Source: Chiua virens | Lineage: Eukaryota > Basidiomycota > Agaricomycetes > Boletales > Boletaceae | NCBI GenBank assembly: GCA_019787685.1 | Contig: JAHNUO010000008.1 | Coordinates: 620,001-684,000 of the forward strand | Reading direction: 5' to 3' | DNA length: 64,000 nucleotides | Part shown: one piece after another, positions 44,020 to 56,324 of the stretch | Position numbering within the stretch: the stretch's first letter is position 1 | Layout: every line of letters starts with the position of its first letter | Notes under the pieces: model-generated | Told to the model about the DNA's origin: nothing | The model's input: only the letters and a program-made list of their open reading frames with translations | Database searches by the model: none | Program-made: the position numbers and the translations under genes

Positions 44020-45090
44020 ATGCTGCACTCTACGTCAGTTCGGGTTGCAGCGCGTGCGTTTGCAACACCCTCAGTACCGCATCTGCGAACAATCGCACGT
44101 CGGGCTCTGTCCAGCCGAGCGATCTATCCATCTGCCAGACCGCCTCTCCGCGTCTCGTCGCGTGGTGGCAATTCTATCCCGAGACGTGAGTTTTGCCTGT
44201 CATCGTCTCTGCTTGGTCAGGATACACAATTGTCGTCATCCAAGGATGGGCCACGTCCACCACGCCGCACTCCACCCCTACCGATCCCGCGGAGGTCGAA
44301 GCCATGCAATGCCTCGAACAGGGCACCCAGAAGCTCGAGGAAGGTGACGTCCAGGCCGCCAAGGAGCTCTACAAGCGCAGCGTCGAGATTAAACGTAACG
44401 CCAGCTCTCTCTTCAACCTCGGCGTCACCCACTATCATCTAAGTACGCCGAAATGATTATTTTCATATTTCCAAAACACATGTCAAGTTATTTCATCTAG
44501 AGGAATTTGATGACGCAATTGCAGCCTGGAAGGAATCAATCGCCCTACAGCCCACGAGCGCAGACGCACACACAAGTACGTGTCTCTTCTCCGGCTGGTT
44601 CCGCTCATGACATGAATATCTCGAAAGACCTCGCCAGCGCATACATAATATCACCTGTCTCACGACCTGACCTGGCGCTCCATCATTTACAGCACGTAAC
44701 CCACCATGACTACCATATACGACCACTGACTATTGTTTTCCAGTATAGCGGCCAAACTCTCACCGGAAGACCCTGAAATTGCTTTCAATCTCGCCGCAGT
44801 TCTAGAAGCCAGTGCGTGATAGAAACGACCCTTATTGTGTTCAAAATTATCTCATCCGAGTGACCCGACATGGACAGCTGGCCAGCTCGAGGAAGCCCTG
44901 GAATATTACAAACGTTCCAAGGAAAGCGGCGTCGACCGCGCCGCAATGCATATTCGGAATGTTTGTACCATTTATCTGGATTCAATTTGACATCCTGATG
45001 GTGTCATTTTCCCAGGTCAGCGCGAAGATTCTAGGAAAACAAATGCAGGCTGCAGAGGCAGAAGGCAAGTCTAAAAAGTCCGACTCCTGA
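44020..45090 (+). CDS. Mitochondrial TPR-repeat protein
   Basis: Function unknown; probably a mitochondrial protein. The start at 44020 gives an arginine-, serine- and alanine-rich leader without acids (MLHSTSVRVAARAFATPSVP, ARRALSSRAIYPSARPPLRV), a likely presequence. A short hydrophobic stretch follows (YTIVVIQGWATSTTP). The TPR units are AMQCLEQGTQKLEEGDVQAA then LYKRSVEIKRNASSLFNLGV, DDAIAAWKESIALQPTSADA then HTNLASAY, LSPEDPEIAFNLAAVLE, and GQLEEALEYYKRSKESGVDR. The lysine-rich end is KSKKSDS with TGA at 45088-45090. About six introns, one between almost every repeat. The head-to-head neighbour is TIM23. Confidence 0.75.
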
Positions 45091-45410
45091 CATGGACAGT
45101 CCACGCCAAATATGGTACCTTGTAAGCTTCAGGCTCGTTACCAGAGCATGAGCGCACATTTTGTCATATTGTCATGCGCGCTTGTTGTATGTGGACTAAG
45201 ATGATGAATAAAATTGATCTGTGCAGTAAAAACGTGTGCATGTGATGTTGCGCCGAAGTGTAGTGCGATAATCTAGAAAATCTGATCCCTTCAATCTCCT
45301 AGCCCGTTTACCGAGGCCTTACACACTAATATTGGACGGACAATAAGTATTTTTCCGACGAACGAGTTGTACGTGACGGTACACCACATCAATGATCAGA
45401 GTGATCCTTT
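45091..45410. other. Convergent 3' region
   Basis: About 320 bp between two facing stop codons. It contains AATAAA-like sequence near 45205 (GATGAATAAAATTG), a possible polyadenylation signal of the TPR gene. No gene. Confidence 0.5.
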
Positions 45411-46606
45411 TTAGGAACTATTATGGCGTTCCTCTGCCGAGTCCCTTGCCTTTGAACTTTCCATTGGAGGCACACGTGCCGTTGCTGCGTGCCGCCGATC
45501 TGGTCCCTCAAGCCCCTCCCGATCAGTGACCACACCAGGGCTTGAGCGCCTCCAATTGGAACTGATGGTGCCTCTGGCCCTGTTTGTGAACCGAGAAGGA
45601 CCATACAATGTCCCTCGTGCGGGCGAAAAACCCCGATGGCCACGGCCACCACCACGAGAGCCACGTGTTTGACCGGCCCGATTGTAGCCTCCGCTGTGAC
45701 CAAAGTAGGGCGTGCTTCGCTGAATGGTATCATTCGCGGCATCCCGAGTGGATGCCTTCAAACGTTGCAAGATCGATAACACATCCTCCCGCGTATACTC
45801 CGGCCGCGGATGGTCTTCCGGTCGCAGATAGATGATATGGTCATACCCTTCCTCTGGTGATGGCATCGCAAAGTCCGAGGCGAACTTTTGCAGAACAGCC
45901 GCACCTTGCTGGGCATCCCTGATGGTGGGGTGCCAAACTCCTAGGAGTATGTGATAACGCCCGCGGTAGAGAGGGTAAGAAGGATTAGCGACCCGAAAGT
46001 CGGGTGTTATAAAAAAATTTATTTAGGGACTTACGGCCTTCAAGGCGAGAAGCGCACACCTGCCAAAAGGGCGATGAGAGTCAGTATTTGGCACTCGACC
46101 GTTGCCAAAGAAGACTGTTGCCAGAGAACGCCGTTCTCACATGATAGGGGGTATCAAATACAATAATGCTGATAGAAGTTCCAGGGAATGCGCTGGCAAT
46201 CGCGGTCCAGTAAGATCGTTGTCTTTTGAACGTCTGTTAGTAGTCTGCGTCAATATGTAGAGTTCGCCGACATACATGGCATTGAAATTCGTCCGATCGA
46301 TGCAAGGCGAACGGCCTTCCAGAAGTGTCTGGTAGGCAAGTGCCCTCAACTCGCTGTCTGTTGCCCAGGTCGTCCTGGTTACAACGACGGAACTTGGGGA
46401 AATGGTTCTCAAGAGCCTGTGCGAACGTAGACTAGTAGAACACAGCGTTTCAGTCCACGACTTGATCGTGTGGTCCACGAACGGCTTGGCAGTACCTTTC
46501 CTGACGCAATCAGTCCGACCAGTATCAACATAGTTTGTTCCTCCTGAAAAGGGTCGGGAGGAATCGACGTAGGCAGCCCCACTCCATTATCCTGGGACAT
46601 CGACAT
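45411..46606 (-). CDS. P-loop kinase related to polynucleotide kinase, with RG-rich tail
   Basis: AAA-type kinase of the PNKP / aprataxin-associated kinase group, possibly a 5'-hydroxyl nucleic-acid kinase. The start at 46606 gives MSMSQDNGVGLPTSIPPDPF. The Walker A motif is split by an intron: LVGLIASGK joins to STFAQALENHFPKF. Then come RRCNQDDLG, ALAYQTLLEGRSPCIDRTNF (the D and RTNF typical of this kinase group) and the FPGTSISIIVFDTP region. The lid and C-terminal part include EEGYDHIIYLRPEDHPRPEY and TREDVLSILQRLKAS. The tail after about 45700 is rich in RG and GG (TRGSRGGGRGHRGFSPARG), an RNA-binding-like feature, and ends HNSS at TAA 45411-45413. Its cellular role is not known. Confidence 0.75.
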
Positions 46607-46765
46607 GGTGGTTTGAACGAGGCAAACACACGTTGCTCAAAGGCACCGCGGGCGGATCTCACCGCAACACTGAGAATTATTTAAAGCACTCTCATGGAAT
46701 TTGCATTTGGCTAAAGATCAAATACCGGTCTTCAGACAATGCACCTTTCCCGCGTATTGAAACGA

Positions 46766-48222
46766 CTACATGAAAATCAAATCATGCTTCCTGACCCACA
46801 ATGCTGGGGGGGCCGAATAAAAATCGCACGGTACCCTCATTCTTTCCGAGTAGAGCAACATCTTCTCCGCTGTACAGTGCGCTCGGATCGGAACCTGCGA
46901 GCGGTTTATACGGTCGAGGTGGATGCTCATTCTGTCGCATTGCAATTTTGAGGTGAATCAGTTGATCGGCTTTATAAGGAACCGATAGCGGTTGCGGAGT
47001 GGACGAGTAATGCTGACTTCGTGGCGATGGGTGTGGGGACGGTGAGGACGGGGTTCTAGGTGACGTATTGGCAGACGTGTTTTGCGCGGCCTGGATGAGA
47101 AGGTCGATGATGAGATGTGCAATTTCTGTCGCATATTTTTCAACCGCGAGTCACACATCATTACGAATTGCCACTGACCCTGCAGATCTTCCGCCTCTAC
47201 CATATATGTTTGCTCCCAATCAGCTTTCTCTTTCAGAAGACTGACTATTTGGCGAGCAGAATCGTCAATTGGATTAGATGGTGGAGGAGCCTCTAATGTC
47301 AATAAGAGAGCAGCAGTATACAAGCAGCCCAAGGCCACCGTATGAGGTGGGTACATGACGGGAACCAGAGTACGGTGGCTACATGTAGAATGTTGAAATC
47401 GTCGAACCAATCGAAATGGAAGGCTGCCACATACCAGTCGATCGTGAGACGCCACGCAGACTTGATCAGCGTCTTGGATGCTAGCGGTGAAGATTGGTAT
47501 CATAAGTCGGCAAACAAAAATAAGCGATTACCTCCTAATTTTCGACTCAATTTAAAAACATAGGGAAAAGGCATTCTCGACGTGAAGTTGAAGCAAATTG
47601 TTTCCAATATCAAACGTTCCACAGCAAGAAGCCGCTGGCGATCATGCTCGACTGTCTGAATGACCTAAATGCAACTCCCTGGCGGAGTAAGCCAATACTC
47701 ACCATGGGGTCCATGTCGACTTCGCCGCCTTGCGTCTTCGATTTTGCTGCCAACTCCGGGAATCGAACAGCATATGAAAACATGAGGATCTCCCGAGGCT
47801 TTTTCAAAGTGTCATGCATTTTCGTTGAGACATACAGTGCAGCAAGAGTCGCATCCTGTCCTGAAGTTAGTATAAAGACGTCACAAACTCACAGAGAAGT
47901 GCGTACGTAGTAACTAAAATCTTTCCGAGGAAAGAACAAATGGAACCGGTGATATAGATTTTGCGCAGTTGCAATCGTCCTTCTAGGGCTGTAATCGCGA
48001 TCGAGAAATGCACAGCCCAAGAGTCGAAACTACTCACAAGCCAATCTTGGCACCTACAGCCTCCAAGAAACCACACGCTTGCTGCCTTACCTTCTCCTCC
48101 TGGGTGGCTGAAAGCTTACCACGTTGCTTCTCAGAAAGATAGTCGACCTCGGGTACAGTGAAATAAGGGTGGTGATATTTGGAGGACGACGCTGGTAACT
48201 GGGACGGTGGTACTTGCTCCAT
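46766..48222 (-). CDS. CTK2: Cyclin-family subunit, CTD kinase I beta (Ctk2) type
   Basis: Cyclin partner of a Ctk1/CDK12-type kinase phosphorylating the RNA polymerase II tail. The start at 48222 gives MEQVPPSQLPASSSKYHHPY and FTVPEVDYLSEKQRGKL. Cyclin fold blocks: EEKVRQQACGFLEAVGAKIG, TIATAQNLYHRFHLFFPRKD, YYDATLAALYVSTKMHDTLK, KPREILMFSYAVRFPEL, and VEHDRQRLLAVERLILETIC. The second half includes YPPHTVALGCLYTAALL and ARQIVSLLKEKADWEQTYMV. A Ser/Pro-rich stretch (RTPSSPSPHPSPRS) precedes HPPRPYKPLAGSDPSA and the end at TAG 46766-46768. Seven or so introns, one with a G|GTCAGT donor near 47180. Ctk2 versus cyclin K cannot be separated from sequence reading alone. Confidence 0.78.
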
Positions 48223-48547
48223 GACCGAAGGTGGTGACAACTTGGCACTTTACTATGATAACTAGTGATGACTTCCGAATCCGAATTTCCATTTCTGAAC
48301 TATGATTTCACTGCCACGTGACCTCCACAGAAACAAATCGTGTCTCACTGTATGTCATTGTCACTGTCTACCTACGAGTCTATGTGCTGAGGTCCGTCCC
48401 AAGAATGCTGTGATAGTTCCAGCCAAGCACCTAGTCCAAGCACTAGTCCATCTAGAAATCAGAGAAAGAGAAATCACGATGAACCGATGAACAATAAACG
48501 TTTAAACGGTTGTAAAAGCGAAGTAGTCATAGGCAAAGAGATCTTGG
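48223..48547. other. Intergenic region upstream of the cyclin gene
   Basis: About 325 bp: promoter of the cyclin gene and terminator of the serine ammonia-lyase gene. No coding frame supported. Confidence 0.5.
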
Positions 48548-51449
48548 TCAACACGCGGGAACAGTAAGTGGAATCTTGACTGTCGTCTAAACAAAATCAT
48601 CGGGATTCGATCACTTGCAGACGCAACACGTGTACTCACGGCGAGACCCTATGTGAAATACATTTAAGTTAATAATCACAGCAATGTGTGCAAGAAAACG
48701 CACAGAAAGACTCGTTTCTTTATACTTGATACTCATATCCGCGGCCGTAAGACGCATCGCCTCAATTGCTTCGTCGAGTGTGACTCGATATATACCTGGG
48801 CAGGCCATGGAGAGTTGTGCGGCAGTAACCGCTTTTACAGCTGCGCGGAGTACAATAAAATCAGCTCGCCGAAAAGTATGCAATCAATGATTTAAACCTC
48901 CCAGGCTGTTTCGTTCCTGGACCACAATGTGTTAGAATCTAACAGGTATAAAATCGAATACGTACAATGCAAGGAACCTGAACAAGCCCATCGATGGGAT
49001 CACAGGTTAGGCCGAGGTTGTGCTCTGTCGAATTGGTCAGACTGGTGCCACCCATCCACGCATATTACGAGTATGCCATACCAATACCGATCTCTGCAGC
49101 CTGTCCGAACATGAGTGATCTACCACGCGTTTACAGGGTCCACAGCCCACCTGCAATACCGTCTCGGGAGAAGCGCCCATACACGCCGCAAAACCCGCAC
49201 TAGCCATAGAACATGCCACTGGTGGATGTCAGGACCACGATGAACGACTCCAAGGAACGCCACACCTCCAACTTCAGCCTGACAGCCACCCTCAGCAGCA
49301 GAGATGGTACTTCCACGTTTGAATAACATACCAACGGCCTGAAAAAACGATTGCATCAGTCTCTCTTGTCACTAAAGCAACGGTGAACGGACTGCAGCAG
49401 TCAATAGGAATGTCTTGATAGACTTCTCGGGGTCATCACTAACAAACTCGATGATATATTTCAACACAGCAGGAATGACGCCAGCTGCGCCGTTGGTGGG
49501 GGAGGTGACGATGCGCCCACCCGAAGCGTTTACTTCATTGACCGCTATGGCATAGCAGGACAGAAAATCGACAGCTGGGATCATTGTCTTACGCTTTAAA
49601 CGGACATAAGCGGCGTGCATCACTATCAAAACGTGAATGGTAACCAACAGGAGGCATGGGGAGAACTGGATGATTGAAGGATCCCATGACACGTGGCGCA
49701 CGAGAGTGGCCATTTTGGGATGTGATGGATTGTTCCTCTTTGGAGGACGTAGAGGCTTCCGTGCCTTCGGGTGCATCGATGGTGCTGAGAGAAGTTGGCG
49801 CCGACCCAGAGCCAATAAGTTGTATTGTTGGTATTCCTATTCCCGGGTAAAATCTTTTGGTAATGAGGATTCCGCATGAGCGAATTCGGCAAAGGGAGAT
49901 AATATTTACCCTCGCATCAGCCGCCTGTAAAGCATCGGGGCGCGTCTTTGCAGTCGCAACCTTCCAGGTAACGCCTTTTCGGTGGCTGTCACTCCGGCAC
50001 GAATACAATTGTCCATCACACCCCAAATGCGTAGCAGCTGTCAAAAAGGACATTGATATGTGATCGAATTTTGACTGGTACCAATATCCAGTATACCTTG
50101 TCATGTATCTCCTGTTCGGAAAGGCCGAAGTAGCGTTCATTGTCGTGAACAATTTGGGCAATAGTCAGCTGGTGTAGGAATTAGGCTGACAGAGTTCAGA
50201 GGGCCGAGTTAATGAAACCCACATTGTACCTTTTCGTCAGCGCGAGAAGACTATTTCCCGATTCAAAAGGGTACGGTAGATGACCGGGGTCATTGGCTTC
50301 GGGCGCAGGAATAACATCGCCCTCTTCCACACTATGGGTCTGATGTAAACGAGCACCATGTACAGCACTCTTGTCAACACCCTTGTAAAACAAGTTTTCG
50401 TCGACTGCCGCAGAGTCAGCGGACAATAAGAATGCAACGTATAACGCGAACCTTTGGTCTTGTCGTTAACGACGAAACCACCACCGACACTGAGAGCGAT
50501 CGAGATGAAAACAACTCGGGGAGATGATACAAGTCTTTACCTAAAATACTCATTCGTGGCCAAGAGGTCTCCATGTTCGTCAAAACACGAGAAACGTATA
50601 CCGTTAGGGTGCGTTTTGAGAACCTGATCCCATCGCCACAACATATCTCTGTCCATGTCGAAGTGGATACGACGTTTTCCATCAAGATGTAAGCTTTGAT
50701 TGGCCAAGATAGCCTCATAGCGTGAAGGAATGGTGCCACAATCAATGGTCTCGGGATCGGATCCTTCGAGACCGAGGAGAATTGCCTGGGGCGTATGGTG
50801 ACTAGGATAGAGTTAAACCTAACTGCGCAAGATTGATGATTGACAGCATACCCTTTGCCTGGGAGGGGAAAGTCGATGGATATAAGGAGGAAATGGATGT
50901 AACACGGATATAGAACTAACCAGTTGCCGCAAGTGAACCATAACTGAGGCTAGAGTTAGGCTAAGTAGACGAGTATGCATCTTTGACACTTACAGAACTA
51001 TTTTGATAGACTTGACCTTGAAGGAGAGGTTAGAGTGAATTGAAGGAATGAGATTTTCACGCACCTGATCGAGCAGACCTAGTTCCCTGAGATCCGCGAT
51101 AAATATTTTGCCAGCGCGCATTGGGCCGACCGTGTGTGAACTGCTTGGACCGACTTGAAGACCAAATTCTTGTCGTTGTATAAACAGTGATACGCTGAAT
51201 GTGCTCACCACCGATGCTAAACAGGTCGAATGTGGAGATGACGGCATGACCTGTTTTGACAGAGTCAGTCTCGACTGGCAGGTCTGATTCATTGGCCTTA
51301 TTGAGAACAATACTGTTGATAGGAAGGTTGACTACCGGAGAGCGAGAAACGCAGCGAATGTGGTCGCGTCGGCAACCCCGGGCAGTGGTAGCTGTCAGAG
51401 TGGCACTGGCAGACGTACGGAGTCTTGCGAACAGCGCGAAAGAGCGCAT
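48548..51449 (-). CDS. L-serine ammonia-lyase, iron-sulfur (bacterial SdaA type)
   Basis: Deaminates L-serine to pyruvate with a 4Fe-4S cluster, unlike the PLP-dependent serine dehydratase. The start at 51449 gives an arginine-rich leader ([20 protein letters not shown]), suggesting mitochondria. The beta-like domain has [20 protein letters not shown] and [20 protein letters not shown], then [11 protein letters not shown]. The alpha-like domain has [39 protein letters not shown] and [20 protein letters not shown]. Cluster cysteines are visible in GGCQAEV, VACSM and LTCDPIDG. Then come [20 protein letters not shown] and [12 protein letters not shown] 9-nt exon (48640-48648) adds GLA, and the last exon adds IPLTVPAC and TGA at 48548-48550. 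The C-terminal cysteine is the tail-in-mouth ligand of this family. Many introns show it is long settled in the genome. Confidence 0.88.
48640..48648 (-). other. 9-nt microexon in the serine ammonia-lyase gene
   Basis: On the minus strand the exon GGTCTCGCC is preceded by ...TCACATAG and followed by GTGAGTAC, so both sides are good splice sites. It encodes GLA, the conserved residues that follow the KYKET block in this enzyme family. Skipping it keeps the frame but loses three conserved residues. Confidence 0.65.
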
Positions 51450-51987
51450 GACAGTGGTTCAAGTGAAAGGAAAGGTGCCTACTGGAGGTACTCTACGAAC
51501 TGGACACGCGGAGAGCCGGAACAACCTGCATGATTCGGATGTAAGCTATAATATTGTTCGTCTCGATTTGGAAGGTACTGTTTTCCGGCCCGTCGACAAT
51601 TTAAAGTGACGCTCGTCGAGTGTCTGTCACGTCCAATATTGATGAGATATTGGTTGCTAGTGTGGAAGCCAATTGGAAACCAAGTCAAATTTTTTGATTG
51701 GTTTTGATTTTTTTTTTTTTTCTTTTCTCGTTACCACGCTTGCTTACTTACTCTGCCCCAATCAAATCACAGAGCGAGCGTCACAGTTGAGCCGACGTCT
51801 GGGCGGCGACAGAGGCTCGTCCTCGACCACCACCACCACCTCCTACGATCTGGCACGACAATCCCAATCACGAACATATTAGCTATTGTCTCGTCACAAT
51901 CGTCGTTCGTCGAGCCAAGTTCACAAATATCGCCTAGCTGGCACATATCGCACCTTGTGTCCAGCCCCATCGTTCCCTATAGCGACT
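51450..51987. other. Divergent promoter region with a poly-T tract
   Basis: About 540 bp between the head-to-head start codons of the serine ammonia-lyase and RhoGAP genes. It contains a run of 14 T at 51708-51721 inside a longer pyrimidine-rich stretch, and a CCACCACCACCACC repeat near 51825-51840. Such poly(dA:dT) tracts commonly mark nucleosome-free promoters. No gene. Confidence 0.6.
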
Positions 51988-54900
51988 ATGAGCTCCTCCC
52001 CAAGTTCATCATTCGATGCTGCCCACGTTCGTGAGCGCCATTCTTCCTCCAACTCGACTTCCTCACGTTTCCCGGCTTCGTCGTCCTCCAACTTGCCACC
52101 CTCATCTGTCTCTAATCCAACTACTCATCCAATCTCCCTTGATGCCATCCTCTCCCAACATTCAAGTGCTCCAAATCCTTCTCTCGCTGCCCTGGACCAG
52201 GCAATCTCTGAGCGAAACGTATTCTCCTCTCAGAATACTCAGCTCTGGAAGTTGATCGAGAAGCAGCGCAGCGCTTACAACCACGTCCTCAAGGAGCTTG
52301 AACGCATGCGGGCCGAACGAGATGCTTATAAAGCCCGACTGCAGGCTGCTGGGATCAGCATCGAGCTCTCCAAGAAAGACAAGGACCGGCCGAAGGCGCT
52401 CAGACCATCTGCATCCAACGCTACCATATCCAGCACTTTAGAAAGTGGTTCCATCGAGCACCGCGGGGCTACGGTCCGAAATCTTCCTGATACATCAGGT
52501 TTGTGTCCTCCCTTCCCTGCCCTAGGCTCGGATACCATCGGTCTCATGTTTAAATTCTTCCTAGGTTCTCATAACGACGATCGTCCCACCACTCCCCCTC
52601 ATTTACAAGGTTCAAATAACCACGACGCTCAGACCGTCCATTCCAGTAGTTCCTTCAATACATTGCCTGCCATTGTACCCCCCAGATCAGTGTCTCTTCC
52701 GCAAGGAAGCTCGAGTGCATCGTCAAATCCTTCACCATCTTCCTCCATACTTCCATCTCACCCCCAGCCCTCTGTGATTCCACGTACCTCTGGCACTTTT
52801 TTTCAACCACAGACACAAGGCGCTCCACCCCATTCTACCTCGACCTCTATCCATCCCCCATCCCCCACCCCCCATTCTTCTGCCCCCGACTCGAGTTTGC
52901 TCAGTACGATTCCTGAAAACGCGAAGCCTGTGAAGAGAAACTCGAACGTTTCTCTTCCGGACGAGGCCAAGCGGTACATCGCGAACCTGACCGAAGGCCC
53001 GCAACAAAATAGTCAGGATACTGATGTCAGCGATGATGCTCTCAGCAAATCAGGTCACACCGGTTCCCAGGACGGAGAGGAGAGCGAATTTCTCGACATG
53101 GACGAAGAAGATCAAGCGGAAGAAGTCGCGGAGCAATATCAGCCCTCGTCGGTCATTCATGGACATGACCAGTCTGCCGACACGGATGATTTCCCTATGC
53201 CACCTTCGTTCGGTCACCGACCGAGCCACACTCAGTCTGCCTCAACCCAGTCAAGGCTGAACCAGGAACTTCACTTGCCTCCGGCTGCAGAATCGGCCGT
53301 GGCATCTCAGACACGCTGGCAATCCCAGTCCGATATTTCCACGTTATCACAGTCACAGTCATCTTCGGAATCTACACCATCGACGCCACAGCCGGACTCT
53401 CCTCTCCCCCAATCTTACCTTTCATCATCGAAATCTATGCACAGTATTTCGGGTGATAGTGCCAGTGCCAATCCCACTTTCCGTGCTCTCCCTCTTCTGG
53501 CAGAAGACCTCAAAAATACTCGTGTCGTGGTTTCACATTCCTCTATCAGACCAAACGATCGAGGAAAGGAAGTTTTATCATTTGAGATCGAAGTCGATCC
53601 TGGAAAAGGCAAAGAACCCTGGAAAGTAGAGAAATTGTACTCTGACGTACTGGGACTGGATCATCGACTAAGAGCTGTTGTCGGGAAGAGTGTTTCAAAG
53701 AAGATTGCATCCCTCCCTGAAGGTAAATTGTGGAGGGATCACGCACCTGCCAAATCCGATCAGCGTAAAGTAAGCAAGCCTCGCAAATTTGTTCCCTTTT
53801 CGAGGTTGAGCGTTGCTCCTTTAGGCCGCTCTAGAGGTGTACCTCCAGTCATTGATCAATCTTCCCGTCAAGAACAAAGATGAAGTAATCGCGTTCCTGA
53901 CTTCAGACATCGTCCGTGATGCCAAAAAGCCAGTAATGCAAGCTGGACACAAAGAAGGCTACCTTACCAAGCGAGGTAAAAACTTTGGTGGATGGAAGAC
54001 ACGTTACTTCGTCCTGCAAGGACCTGTCCTTGAATATTACGAAAGTGTAAGTAGTTGCAATATGAGCGCCACTATCAGATCTAATACCGGGAGAAGCGAG
54101 GTGGGACTCACCTTGGTTCCATCACCATAACGAATGCGCAGATAGGTCGTCAGCAGCGGACAGCGGACCACGATGACGAAAAAAACTATCGGCACGCATT
54201 TCTTATCATTGAAGCAAAGAAAGGGCCTGGCGGCTCTAACCCACGACATGTTCTTTGTGCCGAAAGTGACTCCGAGCGGGATAGCTGGGTGGATATCCTT
54301 GTTCGCTACGTGACAGGAGCCTTCAATGACGATTCGTTCACTTCGGTCTCGACTGGTCCGAGCCCCATTGCGGTCCATGTTCCACAAACTCAAAGCCCTG
54401 CATCTGGTCAGCCTCGCTCCAGTGTGAGTTCAAATCAAGATACCGTCACCACACCGAATGGGAAACGCGGAATAAAAGGCACTCTTATGCCTATCTCCCA
54501 ACTTTCACAAGACGCAAATAATCCCAGACTCTTTCAGTCAGCGTCGTTCCCAGGCTGTACTTCACTTGATGAGTCACACTCCTCAAGTCCAACGAAATCT
54601 GTGAACACAGATCGTGATCAATTCACTCATGACGAGCACGCAAAAAGGCTTGTTGAGCGCACAGATCCCCCGTTATCAAGTTCTTTACCTACAAGTTCAC
54701 CACTTGAAACTGCTGGCCAAAACTTGGTGGCGATTAGATCGAGCTCGGAGCTGGGCCACTACACAGATATCGACCGAAGAGGAATGAATCTCAAGCAAGA
54801 ACAAATTGTACCTGAATCTGGTCGCTCCCGAGAGCTCCGACGTGACAGGAAGTCTTACCACCGTAACTTGGCTACAGTGTCTGGCTCGCCCACAACAGCA

Positions 54901-56324
54901 ACATTTTCTGACCGTGCTTGTTCACCCGATCCCGGCATGCTACCTTTACGAGGCGGGGAACAGAACGGGAAAGTAAAAATTTCGGGACCCCTAAACGGGG
55001 TGCCGATTCCTGCAGGCTATAAGTTCGGCAGCAAGGATGCACCGACGGAGGGGACTTCGTCGAGCGACAGACGAGAAAAGGCCAAGTCAAGGTCATTTTG
55101 GAACTTCGGAAGACCCGCCGACAAATTTCCCGCTACTGCTCCTCGAGCCGTGTTTGGAGTGCCTCTGGATGAGTCTCTCGATGTCACTGAGATCGCTCGT
55201 CTACCTGCAGTCGTCTTCCGTTGCATACAATATCTCGAAGCAAAAAAAGCTGAGCAAGAGGAAGGCATCTATCGCCTAAGTGGGAGTTCTGCTGTCATCA
55301 AGGGTCTGAAGGACAGATTTAACGCTGGTATGTTCCACTCCATACTGGAGGTATAATGCACTAAGGATGTGTTGAGAGGGCGACGTGGACCTGTTGGCAT
55401 CCGATGAATATTGGGACCCACATGCTATCGCTGGCTTGTTGAAAAGTTTCCTTCGGGAGCTACCTGCCAGCATCTTAACGCGTGACTTGCACATGAGATT
55501 CCTTTCTGTAATGGGTTCGTGTGTTTCCTTGTCCTCTTCGCTATGAAGTACAGTTGACACTTCTTGCAGACTTTGTAGAGCCGCAGGAGCGCATTCGCGA
55601 ACTATCACAACTCATTGCAACTCTGCCGATCGCCAACTACAGCTTACTTCGCGCGTTGACGGCTCATCTGATCCTCATTGTACAAAACTCAACCATCAAT
55701 AAGATGACAATGCGTAACGTTGGTATCGTCTTCAGCCCAACCCTCGGTATACCCGCTGGTGTCTTCAGCTTGATGCTTGGAGAATTCAATCGAGTATTCA
55801 ACGTGGATGCCGCGAGCGATGTAATGGAGGACGCAGACCAGGATGGCGAGCTTAGTCGGCGAAACAGCCAACAGTATTCAGATGCAGCAGCAGACAAGCT
55901 TCTCGGACTGGAGGGGAGAACGTTGCATGGTTTGTTGTCGCCTTTCCGATATTTCGTGCCACTCACACAAGTATCTTTTTTAGCAGCAACGGAGGAGACA
56001 CCTTCGGAAGAGAGTGATGGTCTTTCGATCCAGTATGAGAGTGGCAACGAGACCACGGAAATCGATGCAACAGCGGAGTCCAGTCAGACGCACTCAAGCA
56101 ATCCATCACACTATTCGGAACTCCTCGCCCCCCCAACCGAGTTTTCCGCTACAGACCCGAGGTCGCATGCGGCCCATGTAGCTACCAGCCGTGGTTTAAA
56201 CATCGCCATCACCAAGAAGAGCAACCGACAGAGTCGAATGATGGGCCTTCCGGTATCACCACGACCAACAACGGACGCAGTTATTTCACCTTCCTCGCCG
56301 CTGCAGACCGCAAAACAGAGCTAA
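51988..56324 (+). CDS. BEM3: PX-PH-RhoGAP protein, Bem3 type
   Basis: GTPase-activating protein for Cdc42/Rho GTPases controlling polarity. The start ATG at 51988 opens a long Ser/Pro-rich N-terminus with a coiled coil (NTQLWKLIEKQRSAYNHVLK, LERMRAERDAYKARLQ). A PX-like domain lies near 53510-53880 (KEVLSFEIEVDPGKGKEPWK). The PH domain is near 53935-54315 (GHKEGYLTKRGKNFGGWKTR, YFVLQGPVLEYYES, THLGSITITNAQIG, CAESDSERDSWVDILVRYVT). The RhoGAP domain is near 55155-55800 (GVPLDESLDV, EEGIYRLSGSSAVIKGL with the arginine finger, LLKSFLRELPASIL, NVGIVFSPTLGIPAGVF). It ends at TAA 56322-56324 after a serine-rich tail. The domain order PX-PH-RhoGAP is that of Bem3. Few introns compared with neighbours. 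No frame break, provided the intron after EYYES ends at GGGAG. Confidence 0.9.

Noticed and set aside
51708..51721. Run of 14 T as a possible transposon poly-A tail
   Set aside because: It sits in a short divergent promoter with no adjoining element or target duplication; a nucleosome-excluding tract is the simpler reading.
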